Positions 1 to 11,288 of a stretch of DNA of 64,000 nt are shown in pieces. Where the stretch lies: contig CM067374.1 in assembly GCA_034401795.1 (NCBI GenBank), forward strand, positions 130,206,901 through 130,270,900. Reading direction: 5' to 3'. The notes under the pieces are model-generated. The model was not told the origin of the DNA and ran no database searches. It was given only the letters and a program-made list of their open reading frames with translations. Position 1 is the first letter of the stretch; every line of letters begins with the position of its first letter. The translations under genes were made by a program, and so were the position numbers. Origin of the DNA: Chaetoderma sp. LZ-2023a. Taxonomy: Eukaryota; Mollusca; Caudofoveata; Chaetodermatida; Chaetodermatidae.

Positions 1-740
1 TAATCCGTAAAGAAATTTCTTAAAACAAGCCAGAAAAAAAAAAAAATAACGACTTCAACGCTGCTCGTTGTTAATAAATTAGCACGTGATCAAAACGGCG
101 CGAGCAAATACTACGTTTTAGTAAATTTTCATTGATAAATTCAGCATAGTAATGTATTTTCCCACGGTGTAGTTCATGAACAACCAATCAGATACGTCTT
201 TGCGAGATCGCTGTTGTGTTTGAATAGCACGCAGTTTGTATGTTATTTTGTTATTCTAGCGTGTTTGTTCGGTGACAAAATGCTTGGAGTAATAAATTAC
301 AAATAATAGAAACGGGAATAGGGAATATATTATAGTGTAATTACTACCGGCGGACGGCCAGAGAATGAGTTTAGATGTTTTAAATAAAGCAATTTTACCG
401 TGAGACTTTCAAGACGCACGTTTGACATACAATTCTTCCTGTCATTATTTTGTAATTGACGTCTTGACATTTGTTTTTACAACAGCCCTTTCACCTGAAC
501 TCGGCTAATAGTACTATTAGCACTTATTTACCCTTGGTCAAGTCAGATTTTATGAATATATTTCTCAAATATTGCTCAAACATTATGGACGGTATTCACG
601 GTATTTGGAAATGTCAACACGGTTCACGGTATACCGCGGTCCTCACGGTACTACCGTCAGACCACCCAGCTCTACTCCATGGTCGAGTTAGTTTACTCAA
701 CTGTCAGATTTTTGTCGCCGAGTTAGCCAGGTAAACTACA
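1..740. other. AT-rich region without recognisable gene
   Basis: No reading frame here looks like a real protein; the frame at 471-734 has no recognisable motif. The stretch lies just 3' (minus sense) of the integrase remnant, so it may hold the 3' LTR or untranslated part of the Gypsy element. I could not find a matching copy upstream of gag that would prove an LTR. Confidence 0.4.
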
Positions 741-751
741 TCACCAATGTG

Positions 752-1530
752 TTACAAGCGGGCTCTTAAACTCAGGTCAAAAGTTAGTTTTTGGTGACGC
801 TGGGACATATACAAATTTTGTCTGGCCATTTCATGAGTTAACCTCAGAGAGTTTTCTAACTGCTGCACATAATCTCCATATGAAGACATTGGTCGGGAGT
901 GAGGGTTTGTACCGAGCATAATGTCAATTGGCTGCAAGACCTCTCTTCCTAACATCAATTTGTTAGCTGTAAACCCGGTTTTGTCTGTTGACGGTTGATC
1001 GCATGGCTGCAGCCAGAAATGGGAGATTGTTATGCCAATCTCTCCGATGCTGGTCATTATGAAGATAACATCTCATCATTTGTAAAATGGTGTGGTTGTA
1101 GCGCTCAACGTGACCATTCACAGAGGCATGATAAGGGGTGTTTCGTGTTTTGGCTATCTCCAGAAGACGACAAAGGTTACGGAATAAGATTCTATCAAAA
1201 TTTTGAACCAGGTCTGTGTGCACCTGGACAGGACTATCAAAAGTGGCAATGAAATGCTCCTCGGTTAGGTATAGCATGGCACTCAATCCACTTTGTGAAC
1301 TGGTCAACAATAATCAGTATGTCCTTGTTACCTGATGTGGACTCAAGAAATGGGCCGAGAATGTCTAAATGAACCCATTCCAGTGGGAAACCAGCATGAA
1401 ACTAACCCAGTGGTGCCCGGGCATTAACATTGGCCTTTTTGTTAACATTACAAGCAACACAGGATCTCACATACTGCTTACAATCTCGCAAACATCCATG
1501 CCATATGAAACTCTGTCATAATATTAACTA
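752..1530 (-). pseudogene. Gypsy integrase remnant
   Basis: Read on the minus strand, a zinc-finger tail (RSCVACNVNKKANVNARAPL, about 1400-1480) precedes HLDILGPF (first catalytic Asp, about 1340-1370), VHTDLVQNFD (second Asp) and NGHVERYN (catalytic Glu). This gives the D-D-E order of retroviral-type integrases. The 752-1057 frame continues with GFTANKLMLGREVLQPIDIM, the usual C-terminal segment. A stop inside the zinc-finger region and a frameshift near 960-1060 inactivate it. Confidence 0.8.
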
Positions 1531-1751
1531 AATATGACCCAGCTAAACCTGGGTCATGACAGCTCCGCAGAACGTCCATTTGAATACTTTCCGGGACCAT
1601 TTAAGGAGCTATTTTACATGATCAACATGCTCCCACGTGTAGGACAAGATGCCATTTCTTATGGTCAATCTATCATTAGAAAGCCACCAGACTTTTACAA
1701 CCAGACTAGAGAGATACAGTTCAAAGTCAGTGGGAGTATGACCCGTTTTTT

Positions 1752-2435
1752 CTACAGCACCAACCTTTTAAGATCTGTGTCATCTAACTGAAATCTAATC
1801 TCCGTCGAAGAATATGAGACTAGCCAGTTGGACTCCTGAAACATAACATCTGTGGCTTGAGGTGGAGGATTACTAACTTCATCATCTACAGTGAAATCAA
1901 AGTCCTCGCCCATATCAGGGTCATCATCATCATCTCCCGGCATGACGTCATCAACATTGGTGTTAAACCTGTTCCATTGATCGTGCAACTTGGAGCAGTG
2001 TTTGCACCCTCCGCATGGTAATGACTGTGGAGATAGTCTGGCATTGTAACAATCACAATCAGGCTCTCTAGATGGAATTCTTGATGGACCATCTGCATTG
2101 CAATGCTTGCAACCAGTACGATGCTGAATTTTCATATCATATTGGGAGAGTTCCTCAAGCCAGTGAGCCAACTGTCCTATGGCTTTAAAACGGAGAAGCC
2201 AAGCAAGACTACTATGGTCAGTCTGGACGAGGAAAGGTCTGCCTAAAAGATATAATCTGTATTGTCTGGTGAAGGCAACAATAGCCAATAATTCCTTCCT
2301 AGTGACACAGTATCTACGCTGAGTGGGAGATAGAATTTTGCTGGCAAGTCCAATAACCACTTCCTTGCCATCTTGGATTTGTGAGAATTCTGCACCTATG
2401 GCGGTTTCTGAGACATCTGTGTCTAGAATAAACAT
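1752..2435 (-). pseudogene. Gypsy RNase H and tether remnant
   Basis: The 227-residue open stretch starts with FILDTDVSETAIGAEFSQ (catalytic Asp region) and contains KELLAIV (Glu) and LVQTDHSSLAWLL (second Asp). It then has the HRTGCKHCNADGPSR segment, where Ty3/Gypsy RNases H usually read DALSR. A cysteine-rich stretch (CDCYN ... CGGCKHCSKLHDQW) and a highly acidic linker follow before the integrase part. It is one continuous frame but separated from RT by a frameshift at the poly-G tract. Confidence 0.8.
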
Positions 2436-2454
2436 ACCATCAGATCTTGGATAT

Positions 2455-3290
2455 TCAGGATGGAAGGGTGTGATAGGGGGGGGGGGGGGATTCTTTCAGA
2501 CGGTTAAAGTCTTGTTGGTGCTTTTCAGTCCATGTAAACAGGATTTTGGGATTGGTAAGCAGATACAACAGCTCTGAAATGCCTGCTAACCCCTGTACGT
2601 GCTCTCGGTGGTAATTCGCATATCCTAAGAAAGCCTCTAACTCTTTTTTATTCTTAGGATAAGGCCATGTTCGCGTACACTTAATGCTTTCTGGCTTGAT
2701 TGCAATACCAGTTTCATTGATAAATTTTCCAAGGAAGCGCAACTCCTTCTGGAGGAGATGGCACTTCTTGGGTTTAAGTTTCAAATCATGTAATCGAAAC
2801 CATTCAAAGACCCTTTTCAGATGTTAAATGTGTTTTTGAAAGTCCGCCTAGCACTATCACATCATCGATATAAGCCAAGCATTCTTTCCAGATCAACCCT
2901 TGCAATACAAGGTGTATGATTCTCTGGAATGTTGCGGTGCTATTAGAAGTACCGAAAGGCATTCTCACAAATTCAAATAATCCAAATTTTGTGATGAGCG
3001 CTAGTTTGTCTCTATCCTTTGGGTCAATTCTATCTGCCAATACCCGGCAGCTATAACCAGGGTACTGACAACACAGTTTCCTCCAAGGGCATGGAGACAA
3101 GCCCCTATGTTTGGTAAGGGAAATGAATCTTTTCATATTAATTTCTTAACAGCGCCAAAATCTACACAATGCCGTATAGTTCGGTCCTTTTTCCGCACCA
3201 ACACTGGTGCCAAAGCTCATGCAGATTTTGAAGAAACAATTATGCCTTTCTCCAACATGGCATTGAGATGAGTCTCTTCTTTAAAACCAA
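2455..3290 (-). pseudogene. Gypsy reverse transcriptase remnant
   Basis: The minus strand encodes RT fingers/palm segments: PVLVRKKDRTIRHCVDF near 3160-3240, FGLFEFVRMPFGTSNSTATF, then the catalytic box AYIDDVIVLG near 2850-2880. The thumb/connection follows at 2455-2784 (RFLGKFINETGIAIKPESIK; ELEAFLGYANYHREHVQGL). An in-frame stop lies near 3224-3226, one or more frameshifts occur around 3050-3140, and another shift lies between 2784 and 2804. A poly-G run of about a dozen bases at 2477-2489 marks another break at the junction with RNase H. Not functional. Confidence 0.85.
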
Positions 3291-3395
3291 TAGGGGTATG
3301 ACGCATCTTTGCGCATACTGGTTTCACATCTCCAATCTCGACTTGGTATCCTCTTCGAGTTTGTCCATTCTGTTCGAGGTTTGAACAGCCCGGAC

Positions 3396-4524
3396 CTACA
3401 ACGAAGAGTTAGAAGAGACACTGTCATCTTCACTCTCATTATCAGAAAAGCGTACTTTCCTGACTTCCGGTCTCCTGGAGCCCGTCACAAAGCGTTGATT
3501 GTGAATGGCAGTTTTCATAAACTGTAGGCCATCTCTCAGGTCAGCGGGCTCCTTATCCATCGCTATTAAAGCAAATTTTTTGTTTTCTACACCATGGAGG
3601 AAATTGTTTACTGCAAATTTTTTGACAGTATCTTCATCACCATCAGGGTACCCATGGATAGTCAATTCCTAAACTACGTATTTCAGGAAACTTCCAAAGT
3701 TCGACCTTCCTGTTGAACTTCCTGTAGCCTATGCCGTAAGGTACGAGGAAGACCTCTTTTACCAAATCTGGCATCCATCTTTGCTCCTAACTTATTGAAG
3801 CTGTTCTGTACCTGGGGTGAACATGTATAGAAAAGCTTCAAAGCTTTGTGGCATAGGGTTTGTACCAGCATTTCTAGCCTGTAGCTATTTGGCCACGAGT
3901 AGCGATCAGCAATTCTTTGGAACAATACAAAGAAGGGTAGTCATGTTTGGTGAAGTTGGACCAGGGTAAGACTTGGGAGGCTTGCTTGCTACTCCTGATG
4001 GTTTTCTGTCCTTCACATCCTGACTGTCAAGTATATGATCAGTGTACGAGTCAGACTCGTCAGCATAGTGGTCATAATCAGATTTAGTTGTGTAGACACC
4101 AACAGGGGCCATATTGTCAATAAGAGCAGTAGATCTACCATCGTTCTTGCGCATGATGATTCTACTCAGTGTCTGATTCTTTTTTTTGTTCTTCTCTGAG
4201 CTCATGCGCAATAGAACTCTTTTCATTTGCCAACTGCTTTTTCATTTTCTGAAACGCGTGCATGAGCTCAAGATTCACTTGGGCATCTGTTACAGAAGAT
4301 TCATCAGGAGCCTCCGCCCCAATGTCGAAACTGATTTTGCCCTCTAGCAGTAGTGGTTCAAGAGATGAACATGTAGTCTCACTACGTCTTGCATCATCCA
4401 TGGTAATCAAGCCAATATTCTCATCTCTTAATTGCAAGAATTTATTTTCCCTAATTTTGCCAATATTTTTTAGACATATTAGATTGTCTAAGGTTGCCGT
4501 ATTAATACAGATGGGGTTTGTCAT
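3396..4524 (-). pseudogene. Gypsy gag remnant with N-terminal helix-hairpin-helix-like segment
   Basis: Four broken frames run in gag order on the minus strand. The first (4162-4524) starts with INTATLDNLICLKNIGKIRE followed by LQLRDENIGLITMDDARR. Its spacing resembles a ComEA-type helix-hairpin-helix (INTAxxxxLxxLxxIGxxxAxxIxxxR). It then becomes acidic and lysine/glutamate-rich. The later frames (3906-4226, 3683-3925, 3396-3665) contain a retroviral-gag-like helical stretch (SWPNSYRLEMLVQTLCHKAL) and a charged C-terminal part. No CCHC knuckle is evident. Frameshifts separate the pieces. Assignment to gag rests on position and general composition. Confidence 0.6.
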
Positions 4525-4892
4525 TTTGTGTAGTGTTAAACAGTGATAATAATCACAAAAAATAATTCACTCCAATAGTATACAAGTAGTTGCATTCATA
4601 CAACAATAGATGAGAAGATTCTAGACTTGTAAACAAGCAAAGCTGATACATAATAAGTTGCAAAGTTAAGCTGAACTTATACCACTTACTGGGACAGAAA
4701 CGTTAATTATAAGGAGGATAATCCATCTGGATGCACATGCATATTAGAAAAAAAATTCTCAAAATGAGTAAAATACCTGCCATAGTCTAATTTAATTTTA
4801 ATGATCCAAACCCTTTGTAGAAGCTTAATTGCATGTACGCCATCATATACATGATCTATGTAATATGAGATCCGTACTTTGATCTTGTTCTT
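4525..4892. other. Non-coding spacer
   Basis: About 370 AT-rich bases between the gag start and the next coding fragment. I see no LTR-like ends, primer-binding site or gene. Confidence 0.5.
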
Positions 4893-5300
4893 TCACCTTT
4901 TAACCAAGTCTTGGCTGAATTTTTGTGTATTTTGACTTAGATCTGAATTTAATTCGGCAATTTTCACGTTTAAATGAGGCAAATGCTTCTTTAGTGATGA
5001 ATCTTGAGATTTAAACATAAGAGGATTGGGATGTCCTTTGTCGCTATTCCATTTTTCAATAGAAAAAATGGGAACATCTGCGAATTTGATGTACTGTCCA
5101 TGCTGAAAATCAATTGAGGCAGCTTTCCTGTATTGTTCACACACTTTTTGGATAATCACATCCTGATTTGCACCCAAAGAAAGTAATTTGGCTTTCTTAA
5201 TGGTCAAATCGCATGTGCCCGCCCAAAGGTAGAACACCACCGTAGCATAATTTTTAACTGCATCACTAACCCGACTCCAGCAATGACACCAGTAAAGCAT
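4893..5300 (-). pseudogene. Fragment resembling the retroelement-associated SGNH-hydrolase-like ORF
   Basis: The 135-residue minus-strand frame includes VVFYLWAGTCDLTIKKAKLL, VCEQYRKAASIDFQ, FADVPIFSIEKWNSDKGHP and LKKHLPHLNVKIAELNSDLS. The 'WxGTCDLT ... P.xSIxxWNxxxxH' pattern recalls uncharacterised proteins found near DIRS and Gypsy elements in cnidarians, molluscs and fish, which I believe have an SGNH-like fold. The N-terminal catalytic block is not visible and the frame stops at VKR before the usual C-terminal end. It lies 5' of the Gypsy gag on the same strand and may be part of that element or a separate insertion. The family recollection cannot be checked here. Confidence 0.4.
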
Positions 5301-5394
5301 AGTAAAACTCAGCAGGGCGGTGAATAAAGAATTGGGCTCCGTACTGATGTCAGTACTTATCCTTAGAAAAGCTCAGGTTTTTAGCAAGATTGGA

Positions 5395-6130
5395 TGTATA
5401 GTCCAGTGTGCACTTTGTGACCCTGTGACCTAGACATTTTATGCTTTGTCCTGAAACTAGTACGTATACATGTAGAACTTCTAGCCACCTATGATATGAA
5501 AGGGGTGGACCAAATTTGGTGATTCTACCTGCTTGCATTCCAGATTTATGGCTAAAATGTGTATTTTGGGAGGCACTTAGTGACCCTGTGACCTAGATAT
5601 TTGAACTATTGATCTGGTGCAAAGTTTTCCCTCTAGCCAACCACAAGATCAATGTACATGTATGTAACCAGTTTGATAATTCTACCTGCTTGCACTGCAG
5701 AGATATTGACGAACATCTGTATTCCGGTATGCACGATGTGACCCAGTGACCTCAATTTTTGATCTTTTGACGCCAAACGTAAACATCTTCTAGCCACTCA
5801 TAAGATCAATGTCTGTGCCGAATTTGATGATTCTACCTTATTGCGTTCCGGATTTATGTGGCTAAAAATGTATATTTCGTGATGCACTAAGTGACACAGT
5901 GACCTTGATTTTTTACCCTTTGACCCCAAACTAAAATATTTCTAGCCACTCATAATATCAATGTACCACATTTGGTGATTCTACCTACTTGCCTATGTGT
6001 ATGTGTATTGTGGGATTCACTAAGTTACCCTGAGTCCTGAGAGCTCGATTTTTTTACCTTTTGACCCCAGACTAAAACATTTTCAACCCACTCATATTAT
6101 CGATGTATGTGCTGAATATGGTAATTCTAC
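5395..6130. repeat. Diverged tandem repeat, unit about 140-150 bp
   Basis: At least four or five degenerate units each contain 'CTAGCCAcTCATAAGATCAATGT', 'GATTCTACCT.CTTGC', 'GTGACCctGTGACCT' and 'TTTGACcCCAAAC'. Examples lie near 5470-5600, 5630-5770, 5795-5935 and 5945-6090. The order of the words is the same in each unit, so this is a tandem array rather than dispersed copies. Confidence 0.7.
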
Positions 6131-6359
6131 CTGCTTGCGCTCCACATTTATCACATGAAAATTTTTGGATGTACTTGCGATCAGGCATGTCAGGTCTGTC
6201 TGTCTGTGTGTGTGTTCTACTGTGTGTGTCGGACTGTATCCTAAGCTGTATCTCAAATATTATTGATCTGACTTGGCTCCAATTTTAAGACAATGAGAGA
6301 ACTTGATGTGCAGGAGAATTTCCAGATTTTAGCAGTGATTGGGATAAAGAACTGTCAGT

Positions 6360-6553
6360 TGTCTTGAGAAATGTCCATTTGCAGACCAAAAGAGGACTAT
6401 TTTTGAAAACTTACCACTAATGACTGGCTCGATAACCGAGCCAGTCATTCCAGTGGTAAATTTTCAAAAATAGTCTTCTCTTGGTCTGCAAATGGACATG
6501 TTTTATGAGAAAATTGTGATTTTCTTAAATAAATTCGAGGGTTAAAGGGTTAA
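6360..6553. mobile_element. Family A hairpin MITE, copy 1
   Basis: Near-perfect palindrome with arms of about 65 bp: ATGTCCATTTGCAGACC at the left arm and its complement at 6481-6500, closed by a GGCTCGATAACCGAGCC tip. The right end runs into GGGTTAAAGGGTTAA. This is the consensus-like form of the family. Confidence 0.8.
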
Positions 6554-6667
6554 GTATCTACATGTATGTCTCTTGCCAGAACTGAAATTTCTTGCAAAAA
6601 ACGCGTACAGTAGCTCTACATGTGTGAAGAACATAGCTTTCTCGTTGAAATGGTAAAGCATGAATCC

Positions 6668-7022
6668 AGTTTTAGCTATGCCCAACCGATCTTTCACTAA
6701 GCTCTGCCCACATCTCACCCATGTTGGGATCAATTGATCCCTGAACTCCCTGACTATCAATTTCCAGAAACTATACGCTCAGGTAAGCTGTTGAATAGTT
6801 TGGAACTAATTTGTTGCTGAGTGCCCAGTCGAATTACGTGCAGTTTCAAAATATTCAACAGTATGTTTATTAAATAGTAAAGTCATACAATTATGTGTTT
6901 GTAACGAACTTAATTACATCATTCATGACACCATTTATTATGACATCGTCAGCCTACACATCACATAGTTGATTATGATGTCATATGATTGATAGATAAA
7001 CAGGAATCATCCATTTTCCAGG
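6668..7022. mobile_element. Family D element, copy 1
   Basis: Contains the family's left body (TTTTAGCTATGCCC ... GATCAATTGATCCCTGA), a decayed TTGAATAnTTTG hairpin core near 6795-6865, and the right body ending TTGATTATGATGTCATATGATTGAT. The TGGACCTTTCC ends are worn. Confidence 0.6.
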
Positions 7023-7092
7023 TGTGTGATACAGTTTCATTGGGCCTCAGACTTGTTACCCCCCCCCCATCCCTGTAAAATATACCTTTATT

Positions 7093-7560
7093 TTAACCAT
7101 TTACTTATAATGTCAAATTTGGTCAAGGAAATTAAAATATTTCCTTAATGAATGTCCATCTGCAGGTAAAGAGAATAGTATTTTTGAAAATTTACCACTG
7201 GAATGACTGGCTCGATTATCGAGCCAGCCATTCAAGTGGTAAATTTTCAAAAATACTTGTCTCTTTACCTGGAGATAGAGATTCCTGAAGACATGGCAGA
7301 GGCTGGTTTTGGCTGGCTTGACCATTAAAGGGGTAATAGTTAAATTAGGTTTTTTAAGAATTGTGTTTTCTAATAGAAAACGTCCATTTCCAGATCAAGA
7401 GAAGATTACATGTAGTTTTGAGAATTTACCAAAATTAATTACTCATTATTATCGATCCAGTCGTTCCAGTAGTGAATTTTCAAATAAAATTTTGCAAATG
7501 AATATTTCTTAAAAGTAGCTGCAGAAACCGTTTTCGACCGTATTGGCCTTTAAAGGGTTA
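7093..7560. mobile_element. Two head-to-tail family A MITEs
   Basis: The first hairpin (7093-7336) has arms around GGCTCGATTATCGAGCC and ends in ACCATTAAAGGGGTAATAGTTAA. The second (7337-7560) is a diverged copy whose right end is CCTTTAAAGGGTTA. They abut without a spacer, as do several other A/B pairs in the window. Confidence 0.65.
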
Positions 7561-7943
7561 GTGGAGGTAGAGACAATCTGCGGGACAGATTGTTAATTGA
7601 TGTCCTTAATGGCTGACCATTCAGTTAAATTGATTTCAAATTAGCATTACGTGTATTTTAACAGTGCATTTAGTATTGAATATTATACAGTGCTCTATAC
7701 CTACCGGGCACCTGAAATGAAATCGAGTTAATATGCAGCTCTACTTGTGTTTCATAAAATTTATACACCAACCAACGCTAGCTAAGCATTAAAATTCCTG
7801 TCGTTTGAAAATCAATATGTTTTAATGGGAGTCCATGTACATTGTACATACCATCATTACTGCGCGCCATGTTAATACGGATCTGTTATTATTGGGCATA
7901 TGGCAGTCACATCTTGCTTGAATATATAAATGATTTTATGAAC

Positions 7944-8140
7944 TAACTCTTAGCACTCTGATGTCAAAATTTTAAGCTTTTAAATTAAATTAAAAGATGA
8001 ACTGGTGTTCATTTTAAACAAATTTAGTGGAAGATGGTGCAGCAATATCGTCCACCAAAATTGTTTAAAAATGTGCACCAATTTCTTAGCCACTGGCACC
8101 ATGAAAAGATAGAATGTTGACATCACAGTGATAAGGGTTA
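7944..8140. mobile_element. Family C MITE, copy 1
   Basis: About 197 bp with terminal inverted repeats: TAACTCTTAGCACTCTGATGTCAA at the left and the complement of TTGACATCACAGTGATAAGGGTTA at the right. The interior has a GATGAACTGGTGTTCATTTT / AAATGTGCACCAATTTCTT pairing. Confidence 0.7.
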
Positions 8141-8205
8141 TCTCTATGATTATCACAGACTAGAAGAGACAAATTCTTTATAATGTACATGTACTAATCT
8201 AAAGG

Positions 8206-8425
8206 TTATTCTGTTGAATATTTTGAAACTAATTTGACTGGAAGCTGTTGCTGCTTATGGCAGCAACAGCTTCCGGTCAAATTGTTTTAAAAATATTTAA
8301 CGTGTTATCTGTACATGTATAGCCGTCTTGAAGTTTAGACAGCTGAATTTTAATGGTTAAAAATTTAATATTCCTGGTAGGCGTTGGTTCACTACCTGGT
8401 GGTTTAGTCTGTACATGTACATGTA
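8206..8425. repeat. 210-bp direct duplication, copy 1 (hairpin core)
   Basis: Starts with a hairpin of TTGACTGGAAGCTGTTGCTGC / GCAGCAACAGCTTCCGGTCAA and continues through ATCTGTACATGTATAG and CACTACCTGGTGGTTTAGTC. A nearly identical copy lies at 9529-9741 in the same orientation. Confidence 0.75.
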
Positions 8426-8711
8426 TGTCAGTGTGTACAGTGTATAGTTTTGATCGTGTTAAATATCCTATAATAGACGGTGATATGATGATACAGTATT
8501 AGAGATTAATTTTAACTTTTTTTCTTTTAAATGTTTAATAATTTCAGTCCCATATTTTGTTCGTGATATTGGATTGTTACTGTAAAGTTTGACTTAATCT
8601 TTGAACATATAATAATTTATTCAATTCGAGTTTTATCATGGTTTGATTGACTGAATGCATTAACGCGTCTTGTCAACTTGTCGTTATAATCGTAACCCCG
8701 CCTCTGCAGTA

Positions 8712-8856
8712 GTCTTGAGGTCTGTCTATTTACAGGTTAAGAGAACTTTTTTGGAAAATTTACCACTGGAATGACTGGCTCAGTTACCAAGCCAGTCATT
8801 CTAGTGGTAAATTAAAAAAAATATTCTCTTGGCCTTCAAATAGATACTGTCAGACT
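8712..8856. mobile_element. Family A hairpin MITE, copy 4
   Basis: Hairpin with tip GGCTCAGTTACCAAGCC and arms pairing ACAGGTTAAGAGAAC with the right-arm ATTCTCTTGGCC. Terminal TTAACCCTTT sequences are not preserved. Confidence 0.65.
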
Positions 8857-8968
8857 AGGCAAAAATTTGGATTTCCTAGACAATTAACCATATAATCGCC
8901 AAGCCATTAAATTTACGGAAAAAACCCAGTTCTCTTGGTGATTCACTGAGCAAATATTGGAATTTTCT

Positions 8969-9177
8969 TTAACTCTTGCCACTCTGATGTCAGAATTTTA
9001 AATTGTCAAATTAAATTAAAAGATGAACTTGTGTTCATTTTCCTACAAAATTTGTGGAAGATGGCGCTGTCGTAGACAGCAACATCGTCCACCAAAATTG
9101 TTGAAAAATGTACACCAGTTTGTCTTTTGTTGACACAGTAAAATATAGAATATTGACATCAGTGTGGTAAGGATTAA
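8969..9177. mobile_element. Family C MITE, copy 2
   Basis: Left end TTAACTCTTGCCACTCTGATGTCA and right end TGACATCAGTGTGGTAAGGATTAA form the inverted termini. The interior again carries GATGAACTTGTGTTCAT and TGTACACCAGTTT. Confidence 0.7.
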
Positions 9178-9528
9178 AAATCTTGATAAATGAAATACAT
9201 AATTTATAAAGGTAGCATTTTGAGCGCTTTGAGGCGCTGTTGACACAGGCAGGGTTAAATTTGCCGGGTCTTCATATTTTGCTCTCGTGGGGTCATGGCT
9301 TTGCAGATTTCAAAGGAAATGCTCATGATAATCTTATATGTATGGTTACATAATTTGTGTCTTGGCTATCATACTACACTAATATTTAATGTTATGACAT
9401 TTTTAGGTACTGTCTGATATATCTTTTTCGATATCATTGGGCTAAAACTTATACATGTTGATGCCTAAACATCTATCAGATACATGTATGTAGAATGGTA
9501 TACATATATACTTGCTTTGAACTTGTTG

Positions 9529-9741
9529 ATCTGTTGAATATTTTGAAACTAATTTGACTGGAAGCTGTTGCTGCTTATGGCAGCAACAGCTTCTGGTCAA
9601 ATTGTTTTAAAAATATGTAAGGTGTTATCTGTACATGTATAGTCGTCTTGAAGTTTAGACACTGGAATTTTAATGGTTAAAAATGTAATATTCCAGGTAG
9701 GACTTGGTTCACTACCTGGTGGTTTAGTCTGTACATGTACA
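9529..9741. repeat. 210-bp direct duplication, copy 2
   Basis: Same order of hairpin, ATCTGTACATGTATAG and CACTACCTGGTGGTTTAGTC as at 8206-8425, with only scattered differences. Both copies lie a few hundred bases right of a family C MITE, so a local segmental duplication is possible. Confidence 0.7.
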
Positions 9742-9995
9742 TCTGATGTCATATGATGTCGTAATCAACTAAGTGAAGTGTAGGTTGATGTCATAATCAT
9801 TGCTTCATGAATGACTCAATTTAGTCTGTCTTTAGCGCTTAATAGTCTGTCATGTTGTACGAATTGTATGTCTTTACCATTTGATGAACATTCTATTGAA
9901 TATTTTGAAAGTAATTTGAATGGGCTCGGCGAGCGAGGTGTGTGTGGAGATTAGCTAGTGATGGGTGGGGAAAGCTAAAACTGGAAAGGTCTATT
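9735..9995. mobile_element. Family D element, copy 2 (reverse, core deleted)
   Basis: Runs from TGATGTCATATGATGTC to AGCTAAAACTGGAAAGGTC, that is, inverted relative to the copy at 45295. The central hairpin is reduced to one arm (TTGAATATTTTGAAAGTAATTTGAAT). Confidence 0.55.
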
Positions 9996-10636
9996 GAAAT
10001 ACTGAAGATTGCATTTACCCTTTGTACCCTGAATTCACAGAATCGCAATTTCAAGGTACCGATACAGGCAAGCTGTTGAATATTTTGAGACTAATTTGAT
10101 GGGAAGCTGTTGATTCCATAGGCAGAAACAGTTACCACTTAAATTAGTTTCAAAATATTCAACAGAATATTTAGTAAATTGTAAATGCGTTTTCGAATTC
10201 AGTGTTTCGCATTAAAGGAGTTAAGCAGCATTTCAAAGGAGTTAAATGTGAAGGAGTTAAATGTGAAGGAGTTAAATGTGAACAGAATTTGACTGAAACT
10301 ATTACTTAAGCTCCATGTTATTAAGAAGTTGTTGTGTTAATGTCATCATTAATGACTCGTCCATTTTAGGTAATTTATAGCCAAATGCGAGAAAAATTTA
10401 ATTACCGCTAATGTTTTAACTTGGATGAAATTAAGTTTTCCATGTCTGCAATCGCAATATCTGAATTTTAAAATACCCATATAGGTAAACTTAAATATTT
10501 TGAAATTAATTTGACTGGAAGATGTTTCTGCCTTATGGGCAGCAACAACAACTTTCAGGTCAATTACATGTAGTTTTAAAACATGCAATATAATCTTGTG
10601 ATGCTCCCTAGTGTTTACAATGTAGTTGAATGGGTC

Positions 10637-10876
10637 AACTCTTTAACGCTTAAGGCAGGCAAAACAAGCCATTGCATTGGTCTTGAGAAATGCCAATTTA
10701 CAGGCCAAGAGAAGATTATCATTTGAAATTTTTCTAGTGGAATGACTAGTTCGATTTCAGAACGAATCATTCAAGTGGTAAAGTTTCAAAAATTTAGTAT
10801 TCTCTTGGCTTGCAAATGGATATTCCTTAAGTAAACATTTCAATTTTCTTGAGAAATCCTGACCAGTAATGGTTTA
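10637..10876. mobile_element. Family A hairpin MITE, copy 5
   Basis: Left part TTTAACGCTTAAGGCAGGCAAAAC leads into ATTGGTCTTGAGAAATGCC and a hairpin with a decayed tip (GTTCGATTTCAGAACGAATC). Confidence 0.6.
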
Positions 10877-10916
10877 CCTGGTGATGAGTGATTGCAAACA
10901 TACTCATGATATTTAT

Positions 10917-11102
10917 TTAACACTTTCAATGACAAATCCCTGAAAAAATAGATTCTTTAGGATATAAAAGTTATTCTGTTGAATATTTTGAAATTAATTT
11001 GACTGGAAGCCATTGTTGCCAAATTAATTTCAAAATATTCAACAGTTTTATGGTATGTATGGCTTCATAGGCTGTGGGGAAGTCGTCAGTGAAAGGGATT
11101 AA
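10917..11102. mobile_element. Family B hairpin MITE
   Basis: TTAACACTTTCAATGACAAATCCC at the left mirrors the right end CGTCAGTGAAAGGGATTAA. The core is CTGTTGAATATTTTGAAATT pairing with AATTTCAAAATATTCAACAG around a short loop. Confidence 0.75.
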
Positions 11103-11288
11103 TCCTATAACCCCTGAAATTCCAGGCTCTCAATTGTATGACAACTAAACAGGTAAGGTGTGAATAGTTTGAAACTAATTTGACTGGCGGTTTGAAGGGT
11201 TAATACTGTGACTAACTAAAGTATTTAAGATCATCTTCAGAATACAGGTTAGGATATGGTACTGTAATCATGTACTGACCACGATTGG

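Larger units (their letters stand above)
740..4540 (-). mobile_element. Decayed Ty3/Gypsy LTR retrotransposon
   Basis: On the minus strand, from high to low coordinates, there is a gag-like region, reverse transcriptase with a YIDD box, RNase H, an integrase zinc finger and an integrase core. This gag-RT-RH-IN order is that of Ty3/Gypsy elements rather than Copia, where integrase precedes RT. The coding region is split by several stop codons and frameshifts, so the copy is dead. No LTR pair was recognised, and the 5' flank is replaced by unrelated sequence near 4.5-4.9 kb. Confidence 0.85.

Noticed and set aside
1534..1791. Plus-strand frame inside the Gypsy element
   Set aside because: Lies opposite the integrase/RNase H spacer on the minus strand and shows no motif.
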